This document shows, piece after piece, positions 9,811-18,311 of a DNA stretch of 64,000 nt. The notes under the pieces were generated by a model. It had not been told where the DNA came from and did not search any database. It worked only from the letters and a program-made list of their open reading frames with translations. Within the stretch, counting starts at the first letter, position 1, and each line of letters begins with the position of its first letter. The translations under genes were made by a program, and so were the position numbers. This DNA is from Gluconobacter roseus NBRC 3990 (GTDB lineage Bacteria > Pseudomonadota > Alphaproteobacteria > Acetobacterales > Acetobacteraceae): assembly GCF_006538885.1 (NCBI RefSeq), contig NZ_BJLY01000004.1:1-64000 (forward strand). Reading direction: 5' to 3'.

Positions 9811-11229
9811 ATGAAGCCGGGTTTTGCAGCGGATCTCTATAACGAGGAACTTGCCCCGGTTGCGCCGGAGAAGCGGAACTGGTCATGGCTGAACATGGCC
9901 ACGGTCTGGATGGGGATGGTCCATAATATCGTGGCCTATGAAGCGGCGGCCGGTCTTATGGCGCTTGGTCTTTCAGCGTGGGAATGTCTGGAAGTCGTGG
10001 CCGTTGCCTATGCGATCCTCTTCGTGACGATGTGGCTTAATGCGCGGCCCGGAACGCAGTATGGGATTCCGTTCTGTGTCCTGATCCGTTCTGCTTTCGG
10101 GCCGAAAGGGGCACAGATTCCGGTTGTCCTGCGGGGATTTTGTGCGGTTTTCTGGTTTTCCGTTCAGGCTTATGCCGCCACACAGGCGATGGATGCCATT
10201 CTGTCCACGCTGAGTGCGACATGGGCGTCTTTCACTACGCCTGTTCTGGGGATGCCCGAAAAGCGCTGGGCGTCGATGGCGATCATCTGGGCGCTTCATG
10301 CCTGGATTTCGAGCCATGGTGTCCATCGTATCAAGAACTTCGAGCTGGTTGCAGGGCCACTGGTCATTGTGGTGGGGCTTATCGCGACAGTCTGGGGACT
10401 GCGGGTGGGGCATGGTCTGGGGCCGCTGTTTTCCGTCCCGTCCCGGCTGCACGGGTTGGCCTTCGTGGCGACGTTTGCGCTGGGCGTGACGGGCATGATC
10501 GGGATGTGGGCGACATTCGCCGTGAATATCCCGGATCTCTCGCGGTTTGTCCGGTCCCAGCGGGATCAGGTCATCGGGCAGGCCATCGGTCTGCCACTGA
10601 CGGCGCTTGTTTTCACTCCGATGGCCATCATTACCACGTCGGCGACTGTTCTGCTGTTCGGGCGGCCGATCTGGAATCCGACAGCGCTTCTGCTCGCGCT
10701 CAATCAGCCTCTTGTTACGGTCATCGGCGGGGCCACGCTCATTCTGGCGACACTGTCCGTGAATGTGGTCGCCAATATTCTTCCCGCGTCCTACGATCTT
10801 ATCAATCTCTTTCCTCGCCACCTTGATTTCAATCGGGCCAGCCGGCTTGTTCTTGCGCTGGGCGTTTTCTTCGTACCCTGGCTCTGGTTCGATCATGCCG
10901 ATAACATTTATCGGATGCTTGATGTCATCGGTGGTACCCTGGGGCCTGTGACCGGTATTATGCTGGCTGATTATTATATTGTCCGGCGGCAAACACTTGA
11001 TGTGGGTGCGCTTTACCGGCACGGGGATGTCTATGACGGCCGGGGAGGCTGGCATCTGCCGGCGGTCATTACTTTGGTGGTGGGGGGCGCTGTCGCTTCG
11101 GCTGGGCAGGTGGTGCCAGCTCTGCATGCCCTGGGGAATGTGTCCTGGTTTGCTGGGATTTTCATCGGGTTTGGACTGTATCTGGGCCTGACCTGCGACT
11201 GGCAGAAACGGAGCGTACAGATCAGATGA
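9811..11229 (+). CDS. NCS1-family nucleobase:cation symporter
   Basis: 472 residues from the ATG at 9811 with GGGGAGGGG just upstream; last gene of the preT operon. The N-terminal signature DLYNEELAPVAPEKRNWSW is typical of NCS1 (Mhp1, allantoin, uracil and cytosine permeases) and is followed by about 12 hydrophobic segments, including GTQYGIPFCVLIRSAFG near residue 75, the conserved NCS1 stretch. By position it should import uracil, thymine or dihydropyrimidines across the inner membrane. Substrate cannot be told from the sequence. Confidence 0.9.
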   Translation: MKPGFAADLYNEELAPVAPEKRNWSWLNMATVWMGMVHNIVAYEAAAGLMALGLSAWECLEVVAVAYAILFVTMWLNARPGTQYGIPFCVLIRSAFGPKGAQIPVVLRGFCAVFWFSVQAYAATQAMDAILSTLSATWASFTTPVLGMPEKRWASMAIIWALHAWISSHGVHRIKNFELVAGPLVIVVGLIATVWGLRVGHGLGPLFSVPSRLHGLAFVATFALGVTGMIGMWATFAVNIPDLSRFVRSQRDQVIGQAIGLPLTALVFTPMAIITTSATVLLFGRPIWNPTALLLALNQPLVTVIGGATLILATLSVNVVANILPASYDLINLFPRHLDFNRASRLVLALGVFFVPWLWFDHADNIYRMLDVIGGTLGPVTGIMLADYYIVRRQTLDVGALYRHGDVYDGRGGWHLPAVITLVVGGAVASAGQVVPALHALGNVSWFAGIFIGFGLYLGLTCDWQKRSVQIR

Positions 11230-11313
11230 CCGGCGCTCCATGACAGTTCGGTGAAGAAATCATACGTTGCAGATTCGAATCATTGTGTCTTCCGTCCGGA
11301 CTTGATACTAATT

Positions 11314-11327
11314 TGACTGTTTAGTCA
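11314..11327. promoter_or_regulatory. second RutR-like palindrome, upstream of a TonB-dependent receptor
   Basis: TGACT-GTTT-AGTCA is a perfect inverted repeat with the same five-base arms and four-base spacer as the site upstream of preT, and it keeps the T of the RutR spacer consensus. Read on the + strand, TTGACT could also be a -35 element, so a repressor bound here would block transcription of the receptor gene starting at 11404. Confidence 0.5.
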
Positions 11328-11403
11328 GCTTCACAATGTTTCAGCCCCGTGCCTTTGCAGCAGAATGTTGCAGGATACGTCCTCTGAAGGAAAACGCGTT
11401 TCC

Positions 11404-13857
11404 ATGTCGCTTCCTTTTATCCGAACCTGTTATGTAACCCTTCTTGCGGGCACGGCACTGGCCAGTGTGGCTGCGCATGCGGCATCCCCGGACCAGACAT
11501 CCCATAAGCCTTCTTCTGCGACACCTTCCGGCAGCAGGTCGGCATCGGGTTCGGGTAAGGCTGCAGCTTCGGCTGCACCCGCGGTGAGAAAAACTCCGCA
11601 CGACATGACGGCGGCTGGCAAGGTCGAGGAAGTCAACGTTTCCGGGCGCAGCACGCGGACGCGTTCGCCGGGCGGTGGCCTGATGCGGGTCGAAACAGCG
11701 GCGAAGGCCGTCCAGACTGTCACGCGCGATTTTATCGCAAAGCAGATGCCCTCCGCGAACGTCCAGCAGCTTATTGCGATGCTGCCAAGTGTGAACGTTG
11801 CGCAGCAGGATCCGGCGGGGCTGTATTCCGGGCAGGTCAATGTCCGGGGATTTGACCAGAGCGAAGTGGGCTGGATGCTCGATGGCGCGCCGCTGAATGA
11901 TATTGGTGGCGGCCAGTTCTATGCGAACGAAGTTCTGGAATCCGAGGATCTGGAGAATGTCTCGCTTCAGCCCGGTTCGGTTGATATCAACAGTCCTGTG
12001 GTGAATGCGTCTGCCGGTCTGACCAGCATGACCATGACGAATCCGACGACGCGCGCAGGGGGACTGCTGGATGTTTCCTTCGGTTCGTTCGATACGTTCC
12101 GCGAGTTTCTGCGCCTGAACTCCGGCTATATCGGAAACAGCGGCATCAGGGCCATGTTTGCTTTCAGCCATACAAAGGCCAACCAGTATCGCGGCCCCGG
12201 GCAGGCGGAGAAGTTCCATTATGACTTCAAGGCTGTAAAGGATTTCAGCAATGGAAGTCATACCGGTCTGACAGTGTCGTATAACGACCAGGTCAATGAT
12301 TCCTATCTCAACCCGAGCCTGCCCAACTACCTGAAGTCCGGTTACAGCAACAACTACGTGGCGGATTATACGGGCGTGAGTTCAGGGGCCAATTATTACC
12401 GGCTCCATGTCAACCCGTTCCGGAACGTGGTTGCGGTGTTGCCCACCCATATCGTGGTTTCTCCGAACATTACGGTCGATGACTCTCTTTATTTCTGGCA
12501 TGGAATTGGAAACGGCACGGGGGCAGGGCTGGTGAATGCTTCGACCGGCCTTGGCAATCAGTCTGTGACACTGGATCTGAATGGTGCCAGCCGTGCGCTT
12601 GCACTGACGCCGTCCAACCAGGAACAGTTCCGTACCGGCAACACGCTTTCCCTGCATTACAGGCCGGACCGGCACCATGATCTTTCCATGGGGTGGTGGT
12701 ATGAATATTCCAACGAGCTTCAGTTCTCTCCCTATGGGAGTGTGAGTCAGACGACTGGAGAGCCGGCCAACATCTGGGGCACGAGCGGTATTCTTCAGAC
12801 GACGACGGGACAGGATTATAACGTCCGCAACTTCCTGACCCTGACGCAGGTGAACATGCTGTTCGTCGGCGATGAGATGAAATATTTCAATGACCGTCTG
12901 AAGATCGTTCTGGGCTTCAAGGAAGCCATGGTGACGCGCCGGACCTACAACTATACGCCCGGCACGACCTATAACCGGAACCTGCATAGTGCGGAGCCGC
13001 TGCCGCAGATCGGGTTATCCTGGAACTTTGATCGCAAGAACCAGATCTTTGTTTCCGGCAGCACCAATTTCAAAATGCCGTCCAATACGTCTCTTGTGGA
13101 TTATTACGGCACCGGGAAAACGAAGACACAGCTCGGTGGTCCCAGCAATCCCGAATATACGATCGAGGAAGAACTGGGCTACCGTTATAATGGCGATGTC
13201 ATTATCGGGTCAGTGTCCTTCTTCAACTACAATCTGTCCAACCGCCAGCAGTCTCTGAATTATTATCTGGGCGGGACGGCGAACGGGGCGTCCTACAGCC
13301 AGACCGTCAACGCCGGTGGGCAGACGACGCGGGGTGTTGATATCCAGCTCAGCACGCGTCCGATCTGGCATCATCTGCGTCCATACGTGACATTTGAATA
13401 TCTGCACTCGACCATCGACAATAATATCGCGGCGACCACGACCAGTGGGACCAGTGACTTTCTGCCGACCAAAGGCAAGACGGCCATTCGTTCTCCGCAT
13501 GAGATGGCGGGGATCGGCATAGATTACGACGATGGCAGTTTCTGGTTTTCCGGGCAGGTCAAGTATGTGGGCAAGCAGTACGCCACGTTCATGAACGATA
13601 ATGCCATTCCGCAGTACATCACGAACAATGTCGGCATGGGATACCGCTTCCACAATACGGGTTTCCTGAAATCGCCGCAGATCCAGCTGAACATGCAGAA
13701 CCTGACGGGGGCCAAGTTCCGTAGCGGCGTTTACGGTTTCACGACGAATGCGAATGCGACGAAGGGTGTTTTCGGCGGTACGATTGCAGGATCTGCCCCG
13801 AGCTATTACCTCCAGGTACCATTCAGCGCGATGGTCACGCTCTCGACCGGCTTCTAA
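11404..13857 (+). CDS. TonB-dependent outer-membrane receptor, possibly for pyrimidines
   Basis: 817 residues from the ATG at 11404. This start is chosen because it gives a clean signal peptide (MSLPFIRTCYVTLLAGTAL ending at AHA), whereas an in-frame ATG at 11365 does not. A basic Ala/Ser/Pro-rich linker precedes the plug domain (residues about 95-235: VETAAKAVQTVT, QQLIAMLPSVNV, QVNVRGFDQSEVGWMLDGAP). A beta-barrel follows and ends in an aromatic residue (TLSTGF), as needed for outer-membrane insertion. It follows the pyrimidine transporter by about 170 bp and has a RutR-like palindrome in its upstream region. The substrate is otherwise unknown. It is clearly paralogous to the receptor at 48097-50586. 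Confidence 0.88.
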   Translation: MSLPFIRTCYVTLLAGTALASVAAHAASPDQTSHKPSSATPSGSRSASGSGKAAASAAPAVRKTPHDMTAAGKVEEVNVSGRSTRTRSPGGGLMRVETAAKAVQTVTRDFIAKQMPSANVQQLIAMLPSVNVAQQDPAGLYSGQVNVRGFDQSEVGWMLDGAPLNDIGGGQFYANEVLESEDLENVSLQPGSVDINSPVVNASAGLTSMTMTNPTTRAGGLLDVSFGSFDTFREFLRLNSGYIGNSGIRAMFAFSHTKANQYRGPGQAEKFHYDFKAVKDFSNGSHTGLTVSYNDQVNDSYLNPSLPNYLKSGYSNNYVADYTGVSSGANYYRLHVNPFRNVVAVLPTHIVVSPNITVDDSLYFWHGIGNGTGAGLVNASTGLGNQSVTLDLNGASRALALTPSNQEQFRTGNTLSLHYRPDRHHDLSMGWWYEYSNELQFSPYGSVSQTTGEPANIWGTSGILQTTTGQDYNVRNFLTLTQVNMLFVGDEMKYFNDRLKIVLGFKEAMVTRRTYNYTPGTTYNRNLHSAEPLPQIGLSWNFDRKNQIFVSGSTNFKMPSNTSLVDYYGTGKTKTQLGGPSNPEYTIEEELGYRYNGDVIIGSVSFFNYNLSNRQQSLNYYLGGTANGASYSQTVNAGGQTTRGVDIQLSTRPIWHHLRPYVTFEYLHSTIDNNIAATTTSGTSDFLPTKGKTAIRSPHEMAGIGIDYDDGSFWFSGQVKYVGKQYATFMNDNAIPQYITNNVGMGYRFHNTGFLKSPQIQLNMQNLTGAKFRSGVYGFTTNANATKGVFGGTIAGSAPSYYLQVPFSAMVTLSTGF

Positions 13858-13874
13858 AACGCAAGGGGCCTCAC

Positions 13875-13900
13875 CAGGCACAATCGATAAATTGTGCCTG
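13875..13900. terminator. hairpin after the TonB receptor gene
   Basis: Perfect 10-bp stem CAGGCACAAT / ATTGTGCCTG with a six-base loop, nested inside a wider pair GCCTCAC (13868-13874) / GTGAGGC (13917-13923). No T-run follows. It may terminate transcription or be part of another palindromic element. Confidence 0.5.
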
Positions 13901-13996
13901 CCCGACTACGTGTATGTGAGGCGAGTGCTGTGAAGCTGTTGAGTATGGCGGAGCAGACATGAATTTCGCTGGTTCGGCGATTGAAATGCATGTCCA

Positions 13997-14020
13997 TTCA
14001 GGCGCTGCGAGGCGCCTGAA
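13997..14020. repeat. isolated inverted repeat in a gene-free stretch
   Basis: A 9-bp stem TTCAGGCGC / GCGCCTGAA with a six-base loop, within the 273-bp stretch 13858-14130. No convincing coding region is seen in this stretch: all frames on both strands are short or broken. It may be a remnant of a mobile element or a decayed gene, but I recognise nothing. Confidence 0.5.
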
Positions 14021-14130
14021 GATGAGTGATCTGTATTGACTGATACGAACAGACTAAGCGGCTGCGGCTGATTTCCAACGAAGCACAACAGCAGGCCCTG
14101 TGAGCAGTGACACGGGACTGCTGTTGCGGT

Positions 14131-15279
14131 TTATCGGATGTATTTCTGAAGTGTTCGACCGATCCTGTTGGCTGGCATTTCAATGAAATGAAAGCAGAAA
14201 GAGGCTGATATAAACGAAATGATCAGGACAGGAAGCAGCATGACTGAAATCTGCACGGACAGGGGCTCTGAAAGCAGGAGAGGGCTTACCAGACGTGCAA
14301 CAATGACAATCACCAGAAAATGGAAAAGGTATATTCCAAACGATATATCGCCAATTCGAGACAGCCAGCGGTGCGACAGAACTCTGGACATATGATTTTT
14401 TGTCGCTAGTCCATAAATAATGACTGCAGAAAAAAGGGCTTCAATCAGGCTGCATAAGGGATCGTGAAATGGGATTTCGCCCTGGTGGGGGAATAGCCCC
14501 AGTGTTCCTCGAACGCCAAACAGGCCAATTACAGCAAGATAGAAGAATACATCAGGGTAGTTTCCTTTATGCGATTCCAGAATTTTAAATGTTAGAATGC
14601 CAATAATGAAGTCTACAGCATAAAAAACTGGCAGAGTCTTTCCGCCGCCATCAGCTACAAGAAAAGACAGTCCTGCAAATATTGCAGTAGTGAGCGCTGC
14701 CATCCATACGCGCCCGGTGCAAGCCTTGATAAAAAAAGGCAATACAAATGCGACCATAATTTCGCAGGTAATCGTCCAGTTCTGAGGGACGAGAGCACTG
14801 TTCATGCCAATAAAGCATTTGATTATGGTAAAGCCGGATAAAGGCAGTCCATGAGGCAACAATCCCTGAAACCAGGTATTGAGGAATGGCACGTTTCTTT
14901 CCGAGAGACTCGACTTTACGTAAATCAGGGATAAGGCGGTGACGACCATCAGGAGAGGCAGTATTCGAAAGATGCGGCGTGTATAAAAACCCGCAATTTC
15001 TCTGATTTCGAGTGGTTTTCTGAAAAAGGAAGGTGACAGGACAAAGCCGCTCAGAACAAAAAATACAACGACTGCAGCATGGGAGTTGAGGACAACGTCC
15101 TCAAATGTAAGCCAGAAAGAACTGCTTACAGGAAAGCAAAGCACATAGTGTCGTAGTAATACGATCAGGGAAGCAATTCCCCGCAGTGACTGGAGGGATG
15201 GAATATGATGGTCAAAGGATTTTGTCGCTTTGAATGATTTTCCAATCGAATGAGACACCGTTACTTTTTTCTCCCGCAA
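14131..15279 (-). CDS. acyltransferase 3 family (OafA-type) membrane protein
   Basis: 382 residues, an integral inner-membrane protein with about ten hydrophobic segments. The N-terminal IPSLQSLRGIASLIVLLRHY carries the Arg and His of the acyltransferase-3 family, and FFVLSGFVLS near residue 80 is also typical. These proteins O-acylate (usually O-acetylate) polysaccharides or lipid-linked sugars. Its place at the edge of the exopolysaccharide region suggests decoration of that polymer, though it lies apart from the main operons. The gene is visibly AT-richer than the catabolic genes to its left. Confidence 0.86.
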   Translation of the reverse strand: MREKKVTVSHSIGKSFKATKSFDHHIPSLQSLRGIASLIVLLRHYVLCFPVSSSFWLTFEDVVLNSHAAVVVFFVLSGFVLSPSFFRKPLEIREIAGFYTRRIFRILPLLMVVTALSLIYVKSSLSERNVPFLNTWFQGLLPHGLPLSGFTIIKCFIGMNSALVPQNWTITCEIMVAFVLPFFIKACTGRVWMAALTTAIFAGLSFLVADGGGKTLPVFYAVDFIIGILTFKILESHKGNYPDVFFYLAVIGLFGVRGTLGLFPHQGEIPFHDPLCSLIEALFSAVIIYGLATKNHMSRVLSHRWLSRIGDISFGIYLFHFLVIVIVARLVSPLLLSEPLSVQISVMLLPVLIISFISASFCFHFIEMPANRIGRTLQKYIR

Positions 15280-15309
15280 AATTTAGTTCGTTATAAAGCA
15301 GCTGAAATA

Positions 15310-15346
15310 AAAAAAGGAAGCACCCGGATACGGGTGCTCCCTTTTC
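15310..15346 (-). terminator. strong intrinsic terminator of the Cys/His-rich protein gene
   Basis: GGAAGCACCCG / CGGGTGCTCCC stem flanked by a run of A on the left, read as a T-run on the minus strand, just downstream of the stop at 15377. A T-stretch on the right may let it work in both directions. Confidence 0.85.
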
Positions 15347-15376
15347 TATGTAGAAACAGGCTAAGTGCCGAAACGA

Positions 15377-16672
15377 TCAGCAGCCCCAGTGCGATGTGTT
15401 GTGCAGCACGGGAACCTGCGAATGCGAAGCCGACTGTGTGGTCGACGAGAAGCAACCCTGTGAACCAGCGTGGCTCGTCGATGCGGTGGAGCAGCCCCAT
15501 GCGTTGCCCGACTTGCCGAAGCTGCCGCCGAAGCAGTTGCTGCTACCGCTACCGCTTGACTGCCATCCACTGCAGGACGAGAAAGCTCCGTTCATTGCAG
15601 AAATGATCTTGTGAATGGAGGAGGCAAGATCGCTTCCGCTGCAGCCGCCAGAGCCCCAGCCCCAGCTTCCGCTATGGCTACCGCAGGCAGTGCTGCTGCC
15701 ATTGTCATTGTGCGTTGAGCTTCCGTTGTGGCCATTCCAGCCGGAATGTCCGTCCTTACCGGAATGTCCTTCACAGCCGGAATGGCTGTTATGGTCCCAG
15801 TGGCCACAATGACTATTGTCCGAGCTGCCTTTGTCAGCCGAGGCATCAGAGATCAGATAGTTTCCGCTCTTGTCCTGCGTAATCTGAAGCGTACCGGGGG
15901 TATAGCCTGAAGCCATCGAGACATTGCTCAGGGTTAGCGTATGATTGTCGCTTTCCTGAACAACGAGGCTGTAGCTGCCGTCGGTGTTCTTGACATAGGA
16001 AGCTGAAAGCGGAGTTTCACCCGTGTTGGCGGTAATGCCGAATTCCGTCTTGCCAGAAACATTGCTGAAGCTGGTATCAACGGTTGTGTCCTGGCCGTTG
16101 AGGAAGAACTGCTCGCTCGACTTGGGGTCAAAGGAGACCGAAACGCCGGTTGCCAGGAAGCCCGTGTAAACGGAGCTGTCACCAGACAGGGTGATATGCA
16201 TCGAATTGGCGATGTTGACGCCGTCCGTCTGGCTTCCGAATGTCGAATTGACAAGGTTCAGCGTACCGCTGCCGTTCAGTCGCTCGCCATCGCCCATAAA
16301 GACGTTACTGCGGTTGTTCTCAATGGTCATGGTACCGTCCATGACGTTGATGTCGCCAAGCTGAACAGCCGAACCCGTATCGATTACAATCGAGCCGTAC
16401 TGGAACACCTGAAAAGAACTCGTCGAGAAAACAGGCGAGCTTTCACTGGACGTGCAGGAAGACGCCGTGATGTCGAGTGTGCCGTAATCACCGATTGTCA
16501 GGCTGGGAACAGCCGTCGAATTTGCCGTTCCGGCGACAGCTTCAGCTGTGGCGGTTGAGCTCGTTCCGGTAATATTGACATCGTGATAGGTCGTCGGGGA
16601 AGCGCCCGTGGACCAGTTCTTGACATTATAGAAATCGCCGTTCGTGCCGCCGGTCCAGTAAGTAGAAGCCAT
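15377..16672 (-). CDS. beta-strand repeat surface protein with Cys/His/Gly/Ser-rich tail
   Basis: 431 residues in two unlike parts; I recognise no named family. Residues 1-280 look like a beta-helix or autotransporter-passenger fold: a TYWTGGTNGDFYNVKNWSTG opening, many Ser/Thr/Gly/Asn and short strands, one Cys. Residues about 281-431 are low-complexity and contain 9 Cys and 14 His with Gly and Ser, in short units such as GHSG, GHNG and SHSG, ending in HWGC. Trp is also frequent. There is no N-terminal signal peptide, so secretion would need a type I-like or unknown route. The AGGA ribosome site lies 10 bases before the ATG. It is monocistronic and next to the polysaccharide genes, so a cell-surface or biofilm role is possible. 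Metal or disulfide binding by the tail is inference. Confidence 0.75.
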   Translation of the reverse strand: MASTYWTGGTNGDFYNVKNWSTGASPTTYHDVNITGTSSTATAEAVAGTANSTAVPSLTIGDYGTLDITASSCTSSESSPVFSTSSFQVFQYGSIVIDTGSAVQLGDINVMDGTMTIENNRSNVFMGDGERLNGSGTLNLVNSTFGSQTDGVNIANSMHITLSGDSSVYTGFLATGVSVSFDPKSSEQFFLNGQDTTVDTSFSNVSGKTEFGITANTGETPLSASYVKNTDGSYSLVVQESDNHTLTLSNVSMASGYTPGTLQITQDKSGNYLISDASADKGSSDNSHCGHWDHNSHSGCEGHSGKDGHSGWNGHNGSSTHNDNGSSTACGSHSGSWGWGSGGCSGSDLASSIHKIISAMNGAFSSCSGWQSSGSGSSNCFGGSFGKSGNAWGCSTASTSHAGSQGCFSSTTQSASHSQVPVLHNTSHWGC

Positions 16673-17180
16673 TAGACAAGTATCCTATATTCCAGGGAAA
16701 CCCGGATATTCTTATGTTCAAAGCTCGAGTGCAGAATTATTCAACCCGCGCACTCTCATCCGGGATCAATGCTGGCTTAATTTGCACATCTCAAAAATAT
16801 TTTCTCATTAATAAGACGTTAAATGCTTTTTTTCTATAAATTGCAGATAGCCAGAAATTCCCGGAATCTCGGGTATCAGCGCGGTTTTTTCCAATTTCCG
16901 AATGTATGCTGGCGATCTGTTTTCGTGGGCTCGTCAGGAAAGATCGGGTTTTTCTGACCACGATTCGTCCGGTCTGGAGAATTGCACAGACAGGCAAATA
17001 GCGATTATGACAGCCGCGACATATCTGGAAACGCACAAGCAGGATGATCAGGATATTCGCGTTCCGATATTCCCCTGTGCTGTGACAGTCGGGTCATCGA
17101 ACGGGCATAGTTTTTGGGGAGGGCAAGCTGCGTAGACCAATCTGACAGACTTCTCTACGTTTCCAAAAAACAGTATCATA
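16673..17180. other. intergenic region between divergent genes, no gene seen
   Basis: 508 bp separating two divergently transcribed genes. The part around 16780-16860 is AT-rich and probably holds promoters. A short open frame on the + strand (16902-17135) has no ribosome site and no recognisable features, so I do not call it. Confidence 0.5.
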
Positions 17181-18302
17181 GTGAGACCCCCATTGAGCGC
17201 CGAAGTAAGAAAAATTGCATTTTATTTGCCGCAATTTCATCGCATTCCCGAAAACGACAAATGGTGGGGTGAGGGCTTTACGGAGTGGACTAACGTCCGC
17301 AAGGCGAAACCACTCTTCAAGGGGCATGTTCAACCTATCGTTCCAGGAGAGCTGGGATACTACAATCTGTTAGACGAGCAGGTTTATGCTGCTCAGGCGC
17401 AGATGGCCCAAAGTCATGGAATTGAGGGGTTTTGCTACTGGCATTACTGGTTTGGAAACGGAAAGCGGATTCTTGAGAAACCCTTCAACAAGGTTCTGGA
17501 GACAGGAAAGCCTGATTTTCCGTTTTGTCTGTGCTGGGCCAACCAGTCCTGGACAGGTGTGTGGCATGGGGCCCCAAAGCAGGTGCTCATGGAGCAGACC
17601 TATAATGGTGAGGAGGATATGCGGGCCCATTTTGCATTTCTCGCAAAGGCTTTCCGGGATCCTCGCTACATTACCTTCAATGGTCGGCCTGTTTTTCCGA
17701 TCTATGGCGTTCGTGAACTTCCTGACCCACCGGCTTATATTAGGGCGCTGCGAAATCTGGCGGTTGAACACGGATTTCCGGGTCTGCATGTTATTGGTAT
17801 GGCCAATAGGGATGCCGATAAACTTCTGACCTGTTGTGATCAGGTTATGCCTTTTGGGCCTGGAGATTATCTGGACAACAACCCATTAGGATTAGGATTG
17901 GTAAGACGCGTATTGCGTCGTTTTCTCTGCACATCAAAGGCGGACTGGCTGCCTGATGCCCTGCGAAAAGCAATGAATGCACCGATTCATCATCCATTTC
18001 GGGATGTGGTCGATCAGGCTTTCAAAGACCTTCCTGCGTCTGCGGATTATATCCCCTGCGTCACGACTGGCTGGGACAATACCCCACGTTCGAAACGTAG
18101 AGGGGTTGTCTTTGAAGGATATTCTCCTGAACTGCTGGGCGAATATGTGCGCAAGGCAGTACTGCGGAACAGGCAGATCGGCAGTGATAATTTCATTTTC
18201 TTCAAAGCCTGGAATGAATGGGCGGAAGGCAATATTCTGGAACCTGAAACGCGTTTCGGGATGAAACCGCTTGAAGCCGTAGCGGCAGCGCTAAAGGATT
18301 GA
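17181..18302 (+). CDS. WbsX-like / GH99-type polysaccharide biosynthesis protein
   Basis: 373 residues, GTG start at 17181. It has the hallmark motifs of the WbsX (glycosyltransferase WbsX / GH99-like) family found in O-antigen and capsule loci: AFYLPQFHRIPENDKWWGEG and FTEWTNVRKAKPLF near the start, GFCYWHYWFGNGKRILE near 80, FCLCWANQSWTG near 115 and KAWNEWAEGNILEP near 335. Members are predicted to act on glycans, either as transferases or as endo-acting hydrolases. The exact reaction is not established. It is followed 9 bp later by the flippase gene, so they form an operon. Confidence 0.85.
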   Translation: MRPPLSAEVRKIAFYLPQFHRIPENDKWWGEGFTEWTNVRKAKPLFKGHVQPIVPGELGYYNLLDEQVYAAQAQMAQSHGIEGFCYWHYWFGNGKRILEKPFNKVLETGKPDFPFCLCWANQSWTGVWHGAPKQVLMEQTYNGEEDMRAHFAFLAKAFRDPRYITFNGRPVFPIYGVRELPDPPAYIRALRNLAVEHGFPGLHVIGMANRDADKLLTCCDQVMPFGPGDYLDNNPLGLGLVRRVLRRFLCTSKADWLPDALRKAMNAPIHHPFRDVVDQAFKDLPASADYIPCVTTGWDNTPRSKRRGVVFEGYSPELLGEYVRKAVLRNRQIGSDNFIFFKAWNEWAEGNILEPETRFGMKPLEAVAAALKD

Positions 18303-18311
18303 TCTGAAATC

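Noticed and set aside
8405-11241. Long minus-strand open frames (493 and 422 residues) opposite the amidohydrolase and transporter genes
   Set aside because: Same reason: composition is shadow-like and the opposite strand has strong family motifs.
16902-17135. 77-residue plus-strand frame upstream of the WbsX-like gene
   Set aside because: No ribosome site, no family, no membrane or signal features; lies in a divergent promoter region.
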